Shown here: positions 43,900 through 52,598 of the stretch, piece after piece
Layout: each line of letters starts with the position of its first letter
Position numbering within the stretch: position 1 is the stretch's first letter
From: Chloroflexota bacterium
GTDB lineage: Bacteria; Chloroflexota; Anaerolineae; 4572-78; J111
Length of the DNA stretch: 64,000 nt
NCBI GenBank assembly: GCA_016860845.1
Contig: BOKF01000002.1
Coordinates: 360,965 to 424,964 of the forward strand
Reading direction: 5' to 3'
The notes under the pieces: generated by a model
Database searches by the model: none
The model's input: the letters and a program-made list of their open reading frames with translations, nothing else
What the model was told of the DNA's origin: nothing
Made by a program: the position numbers and the translations under genes

Positions 43900-46800
43900 A
43901 TGATGACTCTTTTCCGGCTGCAATTATTAGGTCCTGTGCAAGTGGACCGGGATGGTGAGTCAATCCAGGGTTTTAAATCTCGTAAGACCCTGGCCCTTTT
44001 GGGCTATCTGGCTGCGGAGAGCCACCCTGTCTCACGGGGTTATCTGGTGGAACTCTTCTGGCCGGATCAAAGCGAAACCCGAGGCCGAAACAATTTGAGC
44101 CAGGCCCTGCACAATATTTTGAGCTTGTGGCCGGGCTGTTTTGAGGTTAATCAGCAAACTGTCCAATTCTCTGGGCATGGTTCAACCTGCCTGGACATAA
44201 GGCTGTTCAATGAACTGGCTGCTCGGAATGAAGTCAATGCCCTGGGGATGGCCGCCGACCTGTACCGCGGTGACTTTATGGCCGGCATGTACCTGGACGA
44301 CTGTCCCGAATTTGAGCAGTGGCTCAGGCTGCAGCAGGAAATCTGGCAGCGGCGAGTGACCCAGGTCTTACGAGAGCTGATTGCGCACCATATCAGCCAG
44401 AATGAAGTCGAACAGGCGCTTCAGTTCCTTTCTCGCCTCCTGGCCATTGACTCCGGCGATGAAGAGGGATACCGCCAGAAGATGGAACTGTTGGCCCGGA
44501 GCGGACAGCGCAGCGCCGCTTTGGCCCAGTATGAAACCTGCCGCCGCTATTTAACCGAAGAATTGGGAGTGGAGCCGGCTCATGAGACAGTTCAATTGTA
44601 TGAACAGATCCGGGCCGGAGCAGTGCGCCAAGAGACCAGAATTTTGGTTAACAGTGGAGAACCCCCTTCCTCTATTTCATCTTCCCTTGCTTTGACGGCG
44701 CCGGTTTACAACAACCTTCCGGCCCAATCCACCTCTTTTATTGGCCGGGAAACAGAACTGGCCATCATTGATCAGGACTTAAGCAGCTCAACCTGCCGCC
44801 TCTTAACGATTATCGGCCTGGGGGGCATTGGGAAAACTCGCCTGGCCCTGCAAGCTGCTGCAACCACCACCCGGTTTCGGCATGGAGTCTGCTTCGTTCC
44901 GTTGGTCTCGACCAGTTCTGCCGAGTTTCTCACCTCGGCTATTGCCGATGCCCTCAATGTTTCTCTCTATGGCCGGGGTGACCCCAAGGCGCAACTTCTA
45001 AACTATCTCAGCAGCAAAGAAATGCTGCTGGTGCTGGACAACTTTGAGCATTTGATCGGCGGGGCCAATCTCCTGGTGGAAATTTTGGAGTGCGCTCCTC
45101 ACATCAAAATATTGGTTACTTCCAGAGAACGTTTGGGTCTGTATGAAGAATGGGTGCTCGACCTGCAAGGGCTGCCTTTTCCCGAAAGTGAGGACATCCA
45201 GCAGGTGGAAAGTTACAGCGCCGTGCAGTTGTTTTTACAGCGAGCCCAGCAGGCGCGGGCAGATTTCTGGTTGAGATTTTTGGAAAAACCGGCGGTGGCC
45301 CGTATTTGCCGCTTGGTTGAAGGGCTCCCCCTGGGAATCGAGCTGGCCGCAGCCTGGACCCGCTCCTTTTCTTGCCAGGACATTGCGGCAGAGCTGGAGA
45401 AGAACCACAACTTTTTGACGACTTCGCTCCAAAATATTCCTCCCCGGCATCGGAGCGTGCGGGCCGTGTTTGAGCATTCCTGGGGCCTGCTCTCCGAGGA
45501 GGAGCGAAGCGTATTCAGGAGGTTATCCGTTTTCTGGAGAGGCTTTAGTCGAAAGTCGGCCGAGCAGGTGGTCGGCGCTTCGGCGTTTCTGCTGTCGGCC
45601 TTGGTGGACAAATCTCTGCTCCGCCGGACAGCTTTGGACCACTATGAAATCCACGAACTTTTGCGCCAGTATGGGGCTGAAAAACTGGCCGAGAATCCCG
45701 ACGAGAAAAAAGAGGTCAAGGGTCGACACTGTCGCTATTACGCCGAATTTTTACAGGAACAAGAAGTCCTGCTGAAAAGGGGAGAGCAAAAGGAAGCCCT
45801 GGAGGCTATCAGCCTGGAAATTGACAATGTGCGTGCCGGGTGGCAGTGGGCGGTCGCTAACAGGAGTGAAGAGGATTTTGAAAAGTATCGCGAAGCTCTC
45901 TTCCTGGTCCATACGATGCAGAGTTGGTTTCAGGAGGGTGAAGCGGTCTTCAAGCAAGCTGCCGCCAGCCTGCGTCAAGCCAGAGAAAAAGCCGATTCCG
46001 ACCGGAAAATAGATAAAATGCTGGGACAGGTTCTGGCTCGACAGGGCGTCTTCTGCGCCAGCTTGGGCCACTATGATCAGGCCAGAGCCATTATGCAAGA
46101 AGGTCTGGCTATTTTTCAAGATACCGCTATCCGCCAAAGCGCGCCGCTGGGGCTTAATTATTTAGGGGCTATTGCCTGGGCCTTGGGCGAGTATGTCGAG
46201 GCCAAACAACTCTGCCAGGAAAGTCTGACCACCACCGAAAAGACGGGAGATCGCTGGAAACAGGCCCTGATTCTTGAGTATCTGGGTATGATTGCCATCA
46301 GTCTGGGAGACTATAGTGACGCTAAAGCGATAGCAGAAAGAAGTCTGACCATTTTTAGAGACTTTGGCTATCGGAGTGGTATTGCCTTTTCTCTAAACTT
46401 GCTCGGTATTGCCACCCATAATCTTGGCCAGTATCGCGAGGCCAAACAGCTTTGCCAGGAGAGTTTGGCGATAGCCAGGGAGATTGGGGATCGCTGGGAA
46501 GAGGCTTTGTCCCTGGAATACTTGGCCATGACCGCGATTAGTCTGGGTGAGTATGCCGAAGCTCAAACCCTGGCTCAAGAGAGCCTGGCTATTTTTAGAG
46601 AGTTTGGTTATCGCAGCGGCATCGCCTTTTGCCTGAACTTGCTGGGTACGGTGGCCCGTAATTTGGGTGAGTACGGCGAGGCCAAACGGCTTCATCAAGA
46701 GGTGTTGCAAACGTGTAAAGCGCTGGACTACTCCCTGGGCGTTGCCATAACCTCTTACTATTTGGGGCATACCGCCTATTTACTGGGAGAACATACCGAG

Positions 46801-47250
46801 GCCAGGCGGCTGCTAACCGACAGTTTGACCCTGGCCAGGAAACTGGCGTACCAGCGTGGGATTACCCAATCGCTCAATGCCTTAGGGAGTGTGGCTTACG
46901 CCCTGGGAGAATACAAAAAGGCCAAGAAATATCTGCTGGAGGCCCTCAATACGACGCAAAAAATCCATGCCCTGCCCATAATTTTAGACATTTTTTTGGA
47001 GTTCGCTAAACTTTTTATCAAGGAAGGCAAAACAATGCAGGCTATGGAATTACTCGCTTTTCCCCTGCACCATGCTGCCTGCAAAAAGGAGACCAGGGAT
47101 CAAGCCAGCGGTCTGTTGGCTAAACTGGCGAGTGAACTCCCCGGCCCGGTCTTAGCCACGGCTCAAGAAAATGGAAAAACAAATCAACTCGAAAAAGTAG
47201 TGGCAAAATTACTCAACGAGCGAGTCGGGCCAGAATGGGCTTGTTCTTAG
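43900..47250 (+). CDS. BTAD / NB-ARC / TPR transcriptional activator (SARP/AfsR-like)
   Basis: A 1116-residue regulator. Residues 1-90 form a winged-helix OmpR-like domain (FRLQLLGPVQVDRDGESIQGFKSRKTLALLGYLAAE); about 95-240 are a bacterial transcriptional activation domain ending ELGVEPAHETVQLYEQIRAG. The NB-ARC ATPase follows, with P-loop GLGGIGKT at 306-313 and VLDNFEHL later. From about residue 690 come TPR repeats, including two near-copies of an 80-residue unit (AISLGDYSDAKA / AISLGEYAEAQT). Such proteins turn an inducer into ATP-dependent activation. It is divergent from the DUF2193-mtdB genes and 27 bases before the DUF1464 gene. Confidence 0.87.
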   Translation: MMTLFRLQLLGPVQVDRDGESIQGFKSRKTLALLGYLAAESHPVSRGYLVELFWPDQSETRGRNNLSQALHNILSLWPGCFEVNQQTVQFSGHGSTCLDIRLFNELAARNEVNALGMAADLYRGDFMAGMYLDDCPEFEQWLRLQQEIWQRRVTQVLRELIAHHISQNEVEQALQFLSRLLAIDSGDEEGYRQKMELLARSGQRSAALAQYETCRRYLTEELGVEPAHETVQLYEQIRAGAVRQETRILVNSGEPPSSISSSLALTAPVYNNLPAQSTSFIGRETELAIIDQDLSSSTCRLLTIIGLGGIGKTRLALQAAATTTRFRHGVCFVPLVSTSSAEFLTSAIADALNVSLYGRGDPKAQLLNYLSSKEMLLVLDNFEHLIGGANLLVEILECAPHIKILVTSRERLGLYEEWVLDLQGLPFPESEDIQQVESYSAVQLFLQRAQQARADFWLRFLEKPAVARICRLVEGLPLGIELAAAWTRSFSCQDIAAELEKNHNFLTTSLQNIPPRHRSVRAVFEHSWGLLSEEERSVFRRLSVFWRGFSRKSAEQVVGASAFLLSALVDKSLLRRTALDHYEIHELLRQYGAEKLAENPDEKKEVKGRHCRYYAEFLQEQEVLLKRGEQKEALEAISLEIDNVRAGWQWAVANRSEEDFEKYREALFLVHTMQSWFQEGEAVFKQAAASLRQAREKADSDRKIDKMLGQVLARQGVFCASLGHYDQARAIMQEGLAIFQDTAIRQSAPLGLNYLGAIAWALGEYVEAKQLCQESLTTTEKTGDRWKQALILEYLGMIAISLGDYSDAKAIAERSLTIFRDFGYRSGIAFSLNLLGIATHNLGQYREAKQLCQESLAIAREIGDRWEEALSLEYLAMTAISLGEYAEAQTLAQESLAIFREFGYRSGIAFCLNLLGTVARNLGEYGEAKRLHQEVLQTCKALDYSLGVAITSYYLGHTAYLLGEHTEARRLLTDSLTLARKLAYQRGITQSLNALGSVAYALGEYKKAKKYLLEALNTTQKIHALPIILDIFLEFAKLFIKEGKTMQAMELLAFPLHHAACKKETRDQASGLLAKLASELPGPVLATAQENGKTNQLEKVVAKLLNERVGPEWACS

Positions 47251-47277
47251 CCAAATATTAATACAGGAGAGAGAATA

Positions 47278-48381
47278 ATGTCACGAGTTATTGGGATTGA
47301 CCCAGGCACAGTCAGCTTTGACCTGTGCGGATTGGAAAATGGGAGAGTTTTTCTGGACACCACGATTCCCTCAGCCGAGATTGGAGCCAATCCGCAAGTC
47401 CTCGTTGACGCCTTAAAGGCGGCCCAACCCCTGGATTTGGTCATTGGCCCTTCCGGCTATGGCCTGCCCTGGGTCAGCATCGAGGAATTTGGCGAGCAGG
47501 AACTTTTCCTCTTTATCCTGGCCGATGAGCGAGAACGCAACCAGATTTCGGTGTTGGGGGGCATGGCCGAGATGATCGGTATGTTGAAAGCCAGCGGCCT
47601 GCCGATCCAGTTTATGCCGGGGGTGATCCACCTACCGACGGTGCCGGAACACCGCAAAGCGAATAAAATTGACATGGGCACAGCCGATAAACTGTGCTGC
47701 CTGGCCCTGGGAATACTCGACCAGGCGCGCCGGCATCACATCGCCTACCGGGAAACGAGCTTCATCTTTGTCGAGGTGGGCGGCGCTTACACGGCGGTGA
47801 TGGCGGTACAGGGTGGGCAGGTTGTAGACGGGTTGGGCGGCTCCAGCGGCGGCCCCGGTTTCTACTCCCTGGGCGCGATAGATGGTGAATTAGCCTACCT
47901 GCTCGGTAGTTTCCCCAAATCTGTGCTCTTTTCTGGGGGCGTAGCTTACGCGGCTGACCAGCCGGCCAAGTCGCCGGAAGAGCTTCTCGCTCTTCAAGAA
48001 ATCAGCCCCACGGTTGGCCGGGCCTGGGAAGCCTTGTTTGAAGGTGTAACCAAAAGTGTCGCAGCGGAAATGACGGTTGTGCCACGGGTGCGCGAGATTT
48101 TACTCTCAGGCCGCTTGTGCCGCATCCCGGCCATTCGGGAAGAACTGGCGGAACGTTTAAGCCGCTTTGCCCCGGTCCACCGCATCTCGGGCATTGCCCA
48201 CACGGCCAAGGAGGCCGCCCAGGGCGCTGCCCTGATCGCAGACGGCGTGACGGGCGGGCAATTCGCCGACCTGGTCGAGACGATGCGGCTTAAGGAAGCT
48301 AAGGGGACGGTGCTGGACTACCTTCATGTTAGCCTGACAAATGAACTTAAGCAGAAGTACCTGAAAGAGGACGCCCGTTAG
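47278..48381 (+). CDS. DUF1464 family protein (predicted ASKHA kinase)
   Basis: A 367-residue protein with an ASKHA-type start VIGIDPGTVSFDLCGL, a second phosphate motif FIFVEVGGAYTAVMAVQGGQVVDGLGGSSGGPGF, and an adenosine-type motif (EILLSGRLCRIPAIREELAERL). It fits DUF1464, an archaeal-type family predicted to be a sugar or acid kinase. Its presence beside Fae and MtdB suggests a C1-cofactor role. AGGAGAGA precedes the ATG. Its stop overlaps the opposite glutaredoxin-like gene by four bases. Confidence 0.85.
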   Translation: MSRVIGIDPGTVSFDLCGLENGRVFLDTTIPSAEIGANPQVLVDALKAAQPLDLVIGPSGYGLPWVSIEEFGEQELFLFILADERERNQISVLGGMAEMIGMLKASGLPIQFMPGVIHLPTVPEHRKANKIDMGTADKLCCLALGILDQARRHHIAYRETSFIFVEVGGAYTAVMAVQGGQVVDGLGGSSGGPGFYSLGAIDGELAYLLGSFPKSVLFSGGVAYAADQPAKSPEELLALQEISPTVGRAWEALFEGVTKSVAAEMTVVPRVREILLSGRLCRIPAIREELAERLSRFAPVHRISGIAHTAKEAAQGAALIADGVTGGQFADLVETMRLKEAKGTVLDYLHVSLTNELKQKYLKEDAR

Positions 48382-48644
48382 GGCAGAACGCGGTCAAGCG
48401 CTTCGGGATTGAGACCGACAAATATATTTTTGCCGATTTCGATGACGACCGCCTCTTGCTGGCCCGATAATTCGAGCATACGCTGCAAGCTGGCCTGGTC
48501 GCCTTCGATATCGGCATGGTCAAACACAACGCCCCGACCATCAAAAAACCGGCAGACTTCCTGGTAATCGGTAGCCTGGCGGCGCCCATAGACGGTTACC
48601 CCTTCAAACGGCGTGGTTGGTGCAGCACAGATACACATACACAA
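48378..48644 (-). CDS. Glutaredoxin-fold protein lacking the CxxC site
   Basis: An 88-residue protein. VTVYGRRQATDYQEVCRFFDGRGVVFDHADIEGDQASLQRMLELSGQQEAVVIEIGKNIFVGLNPEALDRVL follows the glutaredoxin/thioredoxin-like order of strands, but where CPYC (or the Sec of UXX-type relatives) is expected it reads QATD. A Cys-rich start (MCMCIC) and one Cys in helix 1 remain. AAGGAG precedes the ATG. Redox or binding function unknown. It converges with the DUF1464 gene with a four-base overlap. Confidence 0.7.
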   Translation of the reverse strand: MCMCICAAPTTPFEGVTVYGRRQATDYQEVCRFFDGRGVVFDHADIEGDQASLQRMLELSGQQEAVVIEIGKNIFVGLNPEALDRVLP

Positions 48645-48819
48645 CTCCTTCTTTGTTCCAAAATAAATCGAAAGTGTAATAATACACTCCTGGCAAAATT
48701 TGACAAGTATGGCGGCTTAATGTATAAGTTTACCCCATAAAGCCCCTGTAACGCTGTTTAGCGTTTCATTTTTAAGTAAGACCGTGCTGCTGCCCCAGTT
48801 TATTAACCTATGTTGATTT

Positions 48820-48847
48820 CGGACAAAGCCCAGGCTTATTTTGTCCG
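48820..48847. promoter_or_regulatory. CGGACAAA-N12-TTTGTCCG inverted repeat upstream of fae
   Basis: A perfect eight-base inverted repeat with a 12-base spacer, ending 39 bases before the fae start. Half-site centres are 20 bases apart (about two turns), suitable for a dimeric regulator; a 5'-leader hairpin is the alternative. It differs from the GTGACA motif found elsewhere. Confidence 0.5.
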
Positions 48848-48886
48848 TATTTAAATAACCTTTTTATCTATCGAAGGAGATAACTT

Positions 48887-49399
48887 ATGAGCAAGGCAAT
48901 GATGGTCGGCGAAGCTTTGGTTGGCGATGGCAACGAAGTCGCGCACGTGGACATTGTGATTGGGCCGAAAGATGGCCCGGTTGGGCAAGCTTTTGCGGCC
49001 TCTTTGGTCAACCAGACCGACGGGTTCACCTCCCTGTTGTCGTTGATTACGCCCAATCTGCCGGCAAAGCCGGATACAATTATGACGAACAAAGTTACCA
49101 TCAAGGGCGCCAAGCAAGCGGTGCAAATGTTTGGTCCGGCGCAGGCAGCGGTGGCTCGTGGGGTGGTGGACTCGGTCAAAGAGGGAGTTATTCCTAAGAA
49201 CCAGGTTGACGATCTGTGCATCATCGTGGGGGTCTTTATCCATTGGGAAGCTGAGGACACCAAAAAGATTTATGATTACAACTACCAGGCCACTAAAGAA
49301 GGCATCAGGCGCGCCATGACCGGTAAGCCAACCATTGACGAAGTGCTGGCTCAAGAAGGCAAGGCCCGCCACCCGTTTGCCGAGGGGGCGGAGGGATAA
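48887..49399 (+). CDS. fae: Formaldehyde-activating enzyme
   Basis: A 170-residue Fae: MVGEALVGDGNEVAHVDIVIGPKDGPVGQAFAASLVNQTDGFTSLL, with His20 at the place of the catalytic His, then IMTNKVTIKGAKQAVQMFGPAQAAVARGVVDSV. It condenses formaldehyde with H4MPT to methylene-H4MPT and protects the cell from formaldehyde. GAAGGAGATAACTT precedes the ATG. It is monocistronic: an inverted repeat lies in front and a terminator behind. No methanol or methylamine dehydrogenase is in the window, so the formaldehyde source is not visible. Confidence 0.97.
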   Translation: MSKAMMVGEALVGDGNEVAHVDIVIGPKDGPVGQAFAASLVNQTDGFTSLLSLITPNLPAKPDTIMTNKVTIKGAKQAVQMFGPAQAAVARGVVDSVKEGVIPKNQVDDLCIIVGVFIHWEAEDTKKIYDYNYQATKEGIRRAMTGKPTIDEVLAQEGKARHPFAEGAEG

Positions 49400-49770
49400 A
49401 GTTAGCAGCAAATCCCCCAATTTGCAATGATAATGCGGCAGCTCATCTCTCAGACGAGCTGCTTTTTTATGCAACAGGCAGCCCGATCGGGTGATTGGCC
49501 CGGTCAAGTGGATGTGGCAGAGTTATAAAAAGATAACCCTGTTTTATATCGAAACTACCCAAATGGGTATAGGCAAAAGCCAGTCGAAATGGTATAAAGA
49601 AGTTAATCAGATAGGGGGTGACCAATTTCCCGTATCGGGGGTTGACGAACTTCCGTTAAATAAGTTATCATTAGATTGTAAGTGCCTGTTCTGTTCCAAG
49701 GGGGGATGTCAGAGAAGCCGTCACAAGGCATCGCACATTACAAGCATACTCAATCAGGAGGTCGAGTCCA
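49400..49770. other. 371-base intergenic region after fae
   Basis: Holds the fae terminator. The remainder shows no supported gene; a plus-strand open frame at 49491-49790 has no ribosome binding site, low-complexity composition and overlaps the next gene. Confidence 0.6.
49438..49468 (+). terminator. Rho-independent terminator of fae
   Basis: GCAGCTC and GAGCTGC form a seven-pair stem with an 11-base loop, followed directly by six Ts. It lies 39 bases after the fae stop. Confidence 0.9.
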
Positions 49771-50130
49771 ATGGTGCAGCAAGATTTTGAACACGAATTT
49801 GACCACATAGCTCACGAGGCTTGGGAACGTCAAAAGCCGCCTCTGGAGCGAATGTATGATTGCTGGGTTGGCGAGGGCCAATGGGAGCCAAACCCACCAC
49901 CCATAACCTTCCGTATATATGATCGAGTCACAGGGTTACCGATCCCTTGCCATATCTGTAACTCAACCGATAAGTGGGAGGTAGAAGGCGACGAGGTCCG
50001 CCAAATTGCCCGTGTCTTCATTTGCGAGCATGAGCCAATTTTAGCTGTGCGCGCCGGGATTCGACAAATCTCCAGCGTCCCGGTCCATCGCATTGGTTGG
50101 ATTGAAGAAGCCAGCCGCCCTCAGGAATAA
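49771..50130 (+). CDS. Hypothetical protein with Cys/His cluster
   Basis: A 119-residue protein, not recognised. It contains CHICNST and, 30 residues on, CEHEP, a possible zinc-binding set, and two Trp-rich segments (CWVGEGQWEPNPPP). AGGAGGTCGAGTCC precedes the ATG. It ends 16 bases before the proposed start of the PfkB kinase and may be co-transcribed with it. Confidence 0.6.
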   Translation: MVQQDFEHEFDHIAHEAWERQKPPLERMYDCWVGEGQWEPNPPPITFRIYDRVTGLPIPCHICNSTDKWEVEGDEVRQIARVFICEHEPILAVRAGIRQISSVPVHRIGWIEEASRPQE

Positions 50131-50146
50131 AGGGGATTAACCTAAA

Positions 50147-51064
50147 ATCATACCCCAGCCATCCTTTGATTTAATCGCCGTAGATAAATCCTGGATAGAT
50201 ATCCTGCTCCGTGTGCCCGCTTTGCCCCGGCCTGATGAGAAAGTATTGGGCCAGTTTATTGGCAAACAACCGGGGGGCGTGGGCGGAAATGTGGCCTGCG
50301 CCGCCAGCCGCCTGGGCTTGCACACCGGACTGGTTAGTTGGGTTGGTGATGATGCCGGGGGCAAGCTGGTGTTGGACGATTTGCGCCGGTTTGGGGTTGA
50401 CGTAACCCACGTGACCGTTGGGCCTGATACCAGTACCAACTTTACCACCGTTTTGCTTGACCCTTCTGGTGAGAAAGCCATTATCGTGGTCCCAACGACC
50501 TTCGATACGCTAATCCTTGAGCCGCCGCTGGCAGCGTTTTTAAGCAGCACCCGCCTGGTCTACAGCACCGCCTACGACCCTGAACAGTTAGAACGCACCG
50601 CCAGGATTGTGCATGCTGCTGGCGGTCTGATGAGCACAGATATCGAGCCGGTGGCCGGGCTGCAAGACGAGACGTTACTGCGTGTACTCTCTTTGGTTGA
50701 CATTGTGTTTTTTGATGCGGATGCGCTGGACACGGATGATTATGAACAAGTCGCCCAAGACGTCCGGGCTGCCGGGCCTGAGTTGGTTGTGGTTACTTGT
50801 GGAGCGCAGGGAGCGTTAGCTTGCAACGCTCAAGGCGTTGTTCATTGTCCGGCTTTTAAGGTTCCGGTTATTGACACGACCGGAGCCGGCGACTGCTTTA
50901 CTGCGGCATTTTTAACGGCTTATCTACGCCGGTTCCCTCTCAAGCAAAGCCTCTTATATGCCCACGCCGCCGCGGCCCTTTCCATCCAGGGGCACGGCGC
51001 TCGCGGCGCTCTCCCCACCGACGAGCAAGTCCATGATTTTCTAACTGCCCACGAAGTAACTTAA
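50147..51064 (+). CDS. PfkB-family carbohydrate kinase with non-canonical start
   Basis: A PfkB/ribokinase-fold protein of about 305 residues. The N-terminal strand (PSFDLIAVDKSWIDILLRVPALPRPDEKV), QPGGVGGNVACAASRLG, and the ATP/catalytic motif VIDTTGAGDCFTAAFL are all present. The conserved N-terminus lies upstream of the first usual start (GTG 50213). Between the in-frame stop at 50138 and that GTG there is no ATG, GTG or TTG. AGGGG at 50131-50135 would serve an ATC at 50147 or ATA at 50150. Substrate (sugar, nucleoside or other) cannot be told. Confidence 0.8.
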   Translation: MIPQPSFDLIAVDKSWIDILLRVPALPRPDEKVLGQFIGKQPGGVGGNVACAASRLGLHTGLVSWVGDDAGGKLVLDDLRRFGVDVTHVTVGPDTSTNFTTVLLDPSGEKAIIVVPTTFDTLILEPPLAAFLSSTRLVYSTAYDPEQLERTARIVHAAGGLMSTDIEPVAGLQDETLLRVLSLVDIVFFDADALDTDDYEQVAQDVRAAGPELVVVTCGAQGALACNAQGVVHCPAFKVPVIDTTGAGDCFTAAFLTAYLRRFPLKQSLLYAHAAAALSIQGHGARGALPTDEQVHDFLTAHEVT

Positions 51065-51076
51065 CCGAGAAATTTA

Positions 51077-51113
51077 ATGATATATGTCATGCCTGATTGG
51101 TGACTTTCGCTAG
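51077..51113. promoter_or_regulatory. Weak operator-like pair upstream of nfeD
   Basis: ATGATATATGTCAT (51077-51090) matches GTGACA-N2-TGTCAC at 9 of 12 positions; a GTGAC half-site starts 23 bases later at 51100. It is about 150 bases upstream of the nfeD start. Weakest of the series. Confidence 0.25.
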
Positions 51114-51243
51114 TATACATCTTTATCATTCTGAGGTATACTATACTATAGAAGGTTATCAATTTAATTTTTAGGGTCAACACCGTTAAGGCAGCGGCGC
51201 TTTTTGACCTTTGCTCGTACCTGCTAAGGTGCAGGAGGCAGCT

Positions 51244-52581
51244 ATGCGACTTTTGGAAAAGCCCACCCGGTGGGCTGCGGCTGTCGTTGTGCTCCTACTT
51301 GCCCTCCTCCTCGGAATGACGGGTCTGGCCTTGGCCCAACAGCCTTCGGGCCAGGCAGTAGTAATCCTGGAAGTGCGCGGCGTCATTGACCCGGTCGTTG
51401 CGCAGTACGTGAAACAAGGCCTTGAAACGGCCAACCACACCGATGCCCAATTAGTAATCATTCGCCTGGACACGCCCGGTGGTCTTGATACCGCCATGCG
51501 CGAGATTGTCCAGGCCATTCTCAATTCTGACATTCCCATAGTGGTCTTTGTTGAGCCTTCGGGGGCGCGAGCCGCCTCAGCCGGAGTCTTCATAACAATG
51601 GCGGCTGATGTGGCCGCGATGACGCCAGGGACAAACATCGGTGCGGCCCATCCCCTGGCTTTAGGAGATCAGGGCGAGATAATAGCCACCCTCGAAGACA
51701 AGCTGACCAACGACGCGGTAGCCTATCTACAGGCCATTGCTCAGCAGCGCGGCCGCAATGCCGCCTGGGCCGAAGAGGCCGTGCGTCAGAGTGCCTCTCT
51801 CGCCGCCCAACAGGCTTTGGAACGCCAGGTAGTAGACCTCATTGCCGACGACTTGGCTGATCTGCTGACCCAACTCGACGGGCGCAAGGTTACTACCCGT
51901 AGCGGCGAGAGGACGCTGGAACTGACCGCAGCTCCACTCGAAACCCACCCCATGACCTGGCTGGAGGTCATCGCCCATGGGCTGGTAGACCCTAACATCG
52001 CTTACATTCTCCTCTCGTTGGGCACGATTGCCCTTATCGCCGAATTCTATAACCCCGGCGCCGTTCTGCCCGGCGTGACAGGAGCCATCTGTCTGATCCT
52101 AGCCTTTATCGCTCTGGGCAATCTGCCGGTGAACTGGGGCGGCATGGCTCTGATCGGCCTGGCCTTTTTCCTCTTTATGCTCGATCTCAAAGTTACCGGC
52201 TTTGCTCTAAGTGTGGCCGGGGCGATCAGTTTTGTCCTTGGCTCGCTGTTTCTCTTCAGTCCCTTCACCCCCACCTCGCCCACCATGCCCCGGCTTTCAG
52301 TCAGTCCCTGGCTGCTGGTGCTGATGACCTTCCTCCTCGTCGGTTTCTTTAGCTTCGCGGTGACGGCAGGGTTACGTGCTCAACGGCAAAAGGTGCTGAT
52401 GAGTCGCCAGGGGCTGATCGGTGCCACCGGGATCGCCCTGTCGGACCTGGCCCCACAGGGCGTGGTTCAGGTACACAGCGAAACCTGGACTGCTGTCGCC
52501 ACTGAATCGGTCAAGGCTGGGGAAACGATTGAAGTTGTGGACAGCGATGGCCTGTACTTGCAGGTCCATCGCTCAAACTGA
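51244..52581 (+). CDS. NfeD-like membrane serine protease (ClpP-class domain)
   Basis: A 445-residue protein. A signal peptide (WAAAVVVLLLALLLGMTGLALA) is followed by a ClpP-like protease domain: VVILEVRGVIDPVVAQYVKQGLE, LVIIRLDTPGGLDTAMREIV, VEPSGARAASAGVFITMAADVAAMTPGTNIGAAHP (the SAG Ser is the nucleophile). Four to five membrane helices and a C-terminal OB-fold NfeD domain (RQGLIGATGIALSDLAPQGVVQVHSETWTAVA) complete it. It processes the stomatin-like partner encoded next. ATG 51244 has AGGAGG upstream. Confidence 0.93.
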   Translation: MRLLEKPTRWAAAVVVLLLALLLGMTGLALAQQPSGQAVVILEVRGVIDPVVAQYVKQGLETANHTDAQLVIIRLDTPGGLDTAMREIVQAILNSDIPIVVFVEPSGARAASAGVFITMAADVAAMTPGTNIGAAHPLALGDQGEIIATLEDKLTNDAVAYLQAIAQQRGRNAAWAEEAVRQSASLAAQQALERQVVDLIADDLADLLTQLDGRKVTTRSGERTLELTAAPLETHPMTWLEVIAHGLVDPNIAYILLSLGTIALIAEFYNPGAVLPGVTGAICLILAFIALGNLPVNWGGMALIGLAFFLFMLDLKVTGFALSVAGAISFVLGSLFLFSPFTPTSPTMPRLSVSPWLLVLMTFLLVGFFSFAVTAGLRAQRQKVLMSRQGLIGATGIALSDLAPQGVVQVHSETWTAVATESVKAGETIEVVDSDGLYLQVHRSN

Positions 52582-52598
52582 CATAGGAGGATTATCTT

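Noticed and set aside
49491..49790. Plus-strand open frame of 99 codons after the fae terminator
   Set aside because: No ribosome binding site, overlaps the start of a better-supported gene, and has no recognisable sequence features.
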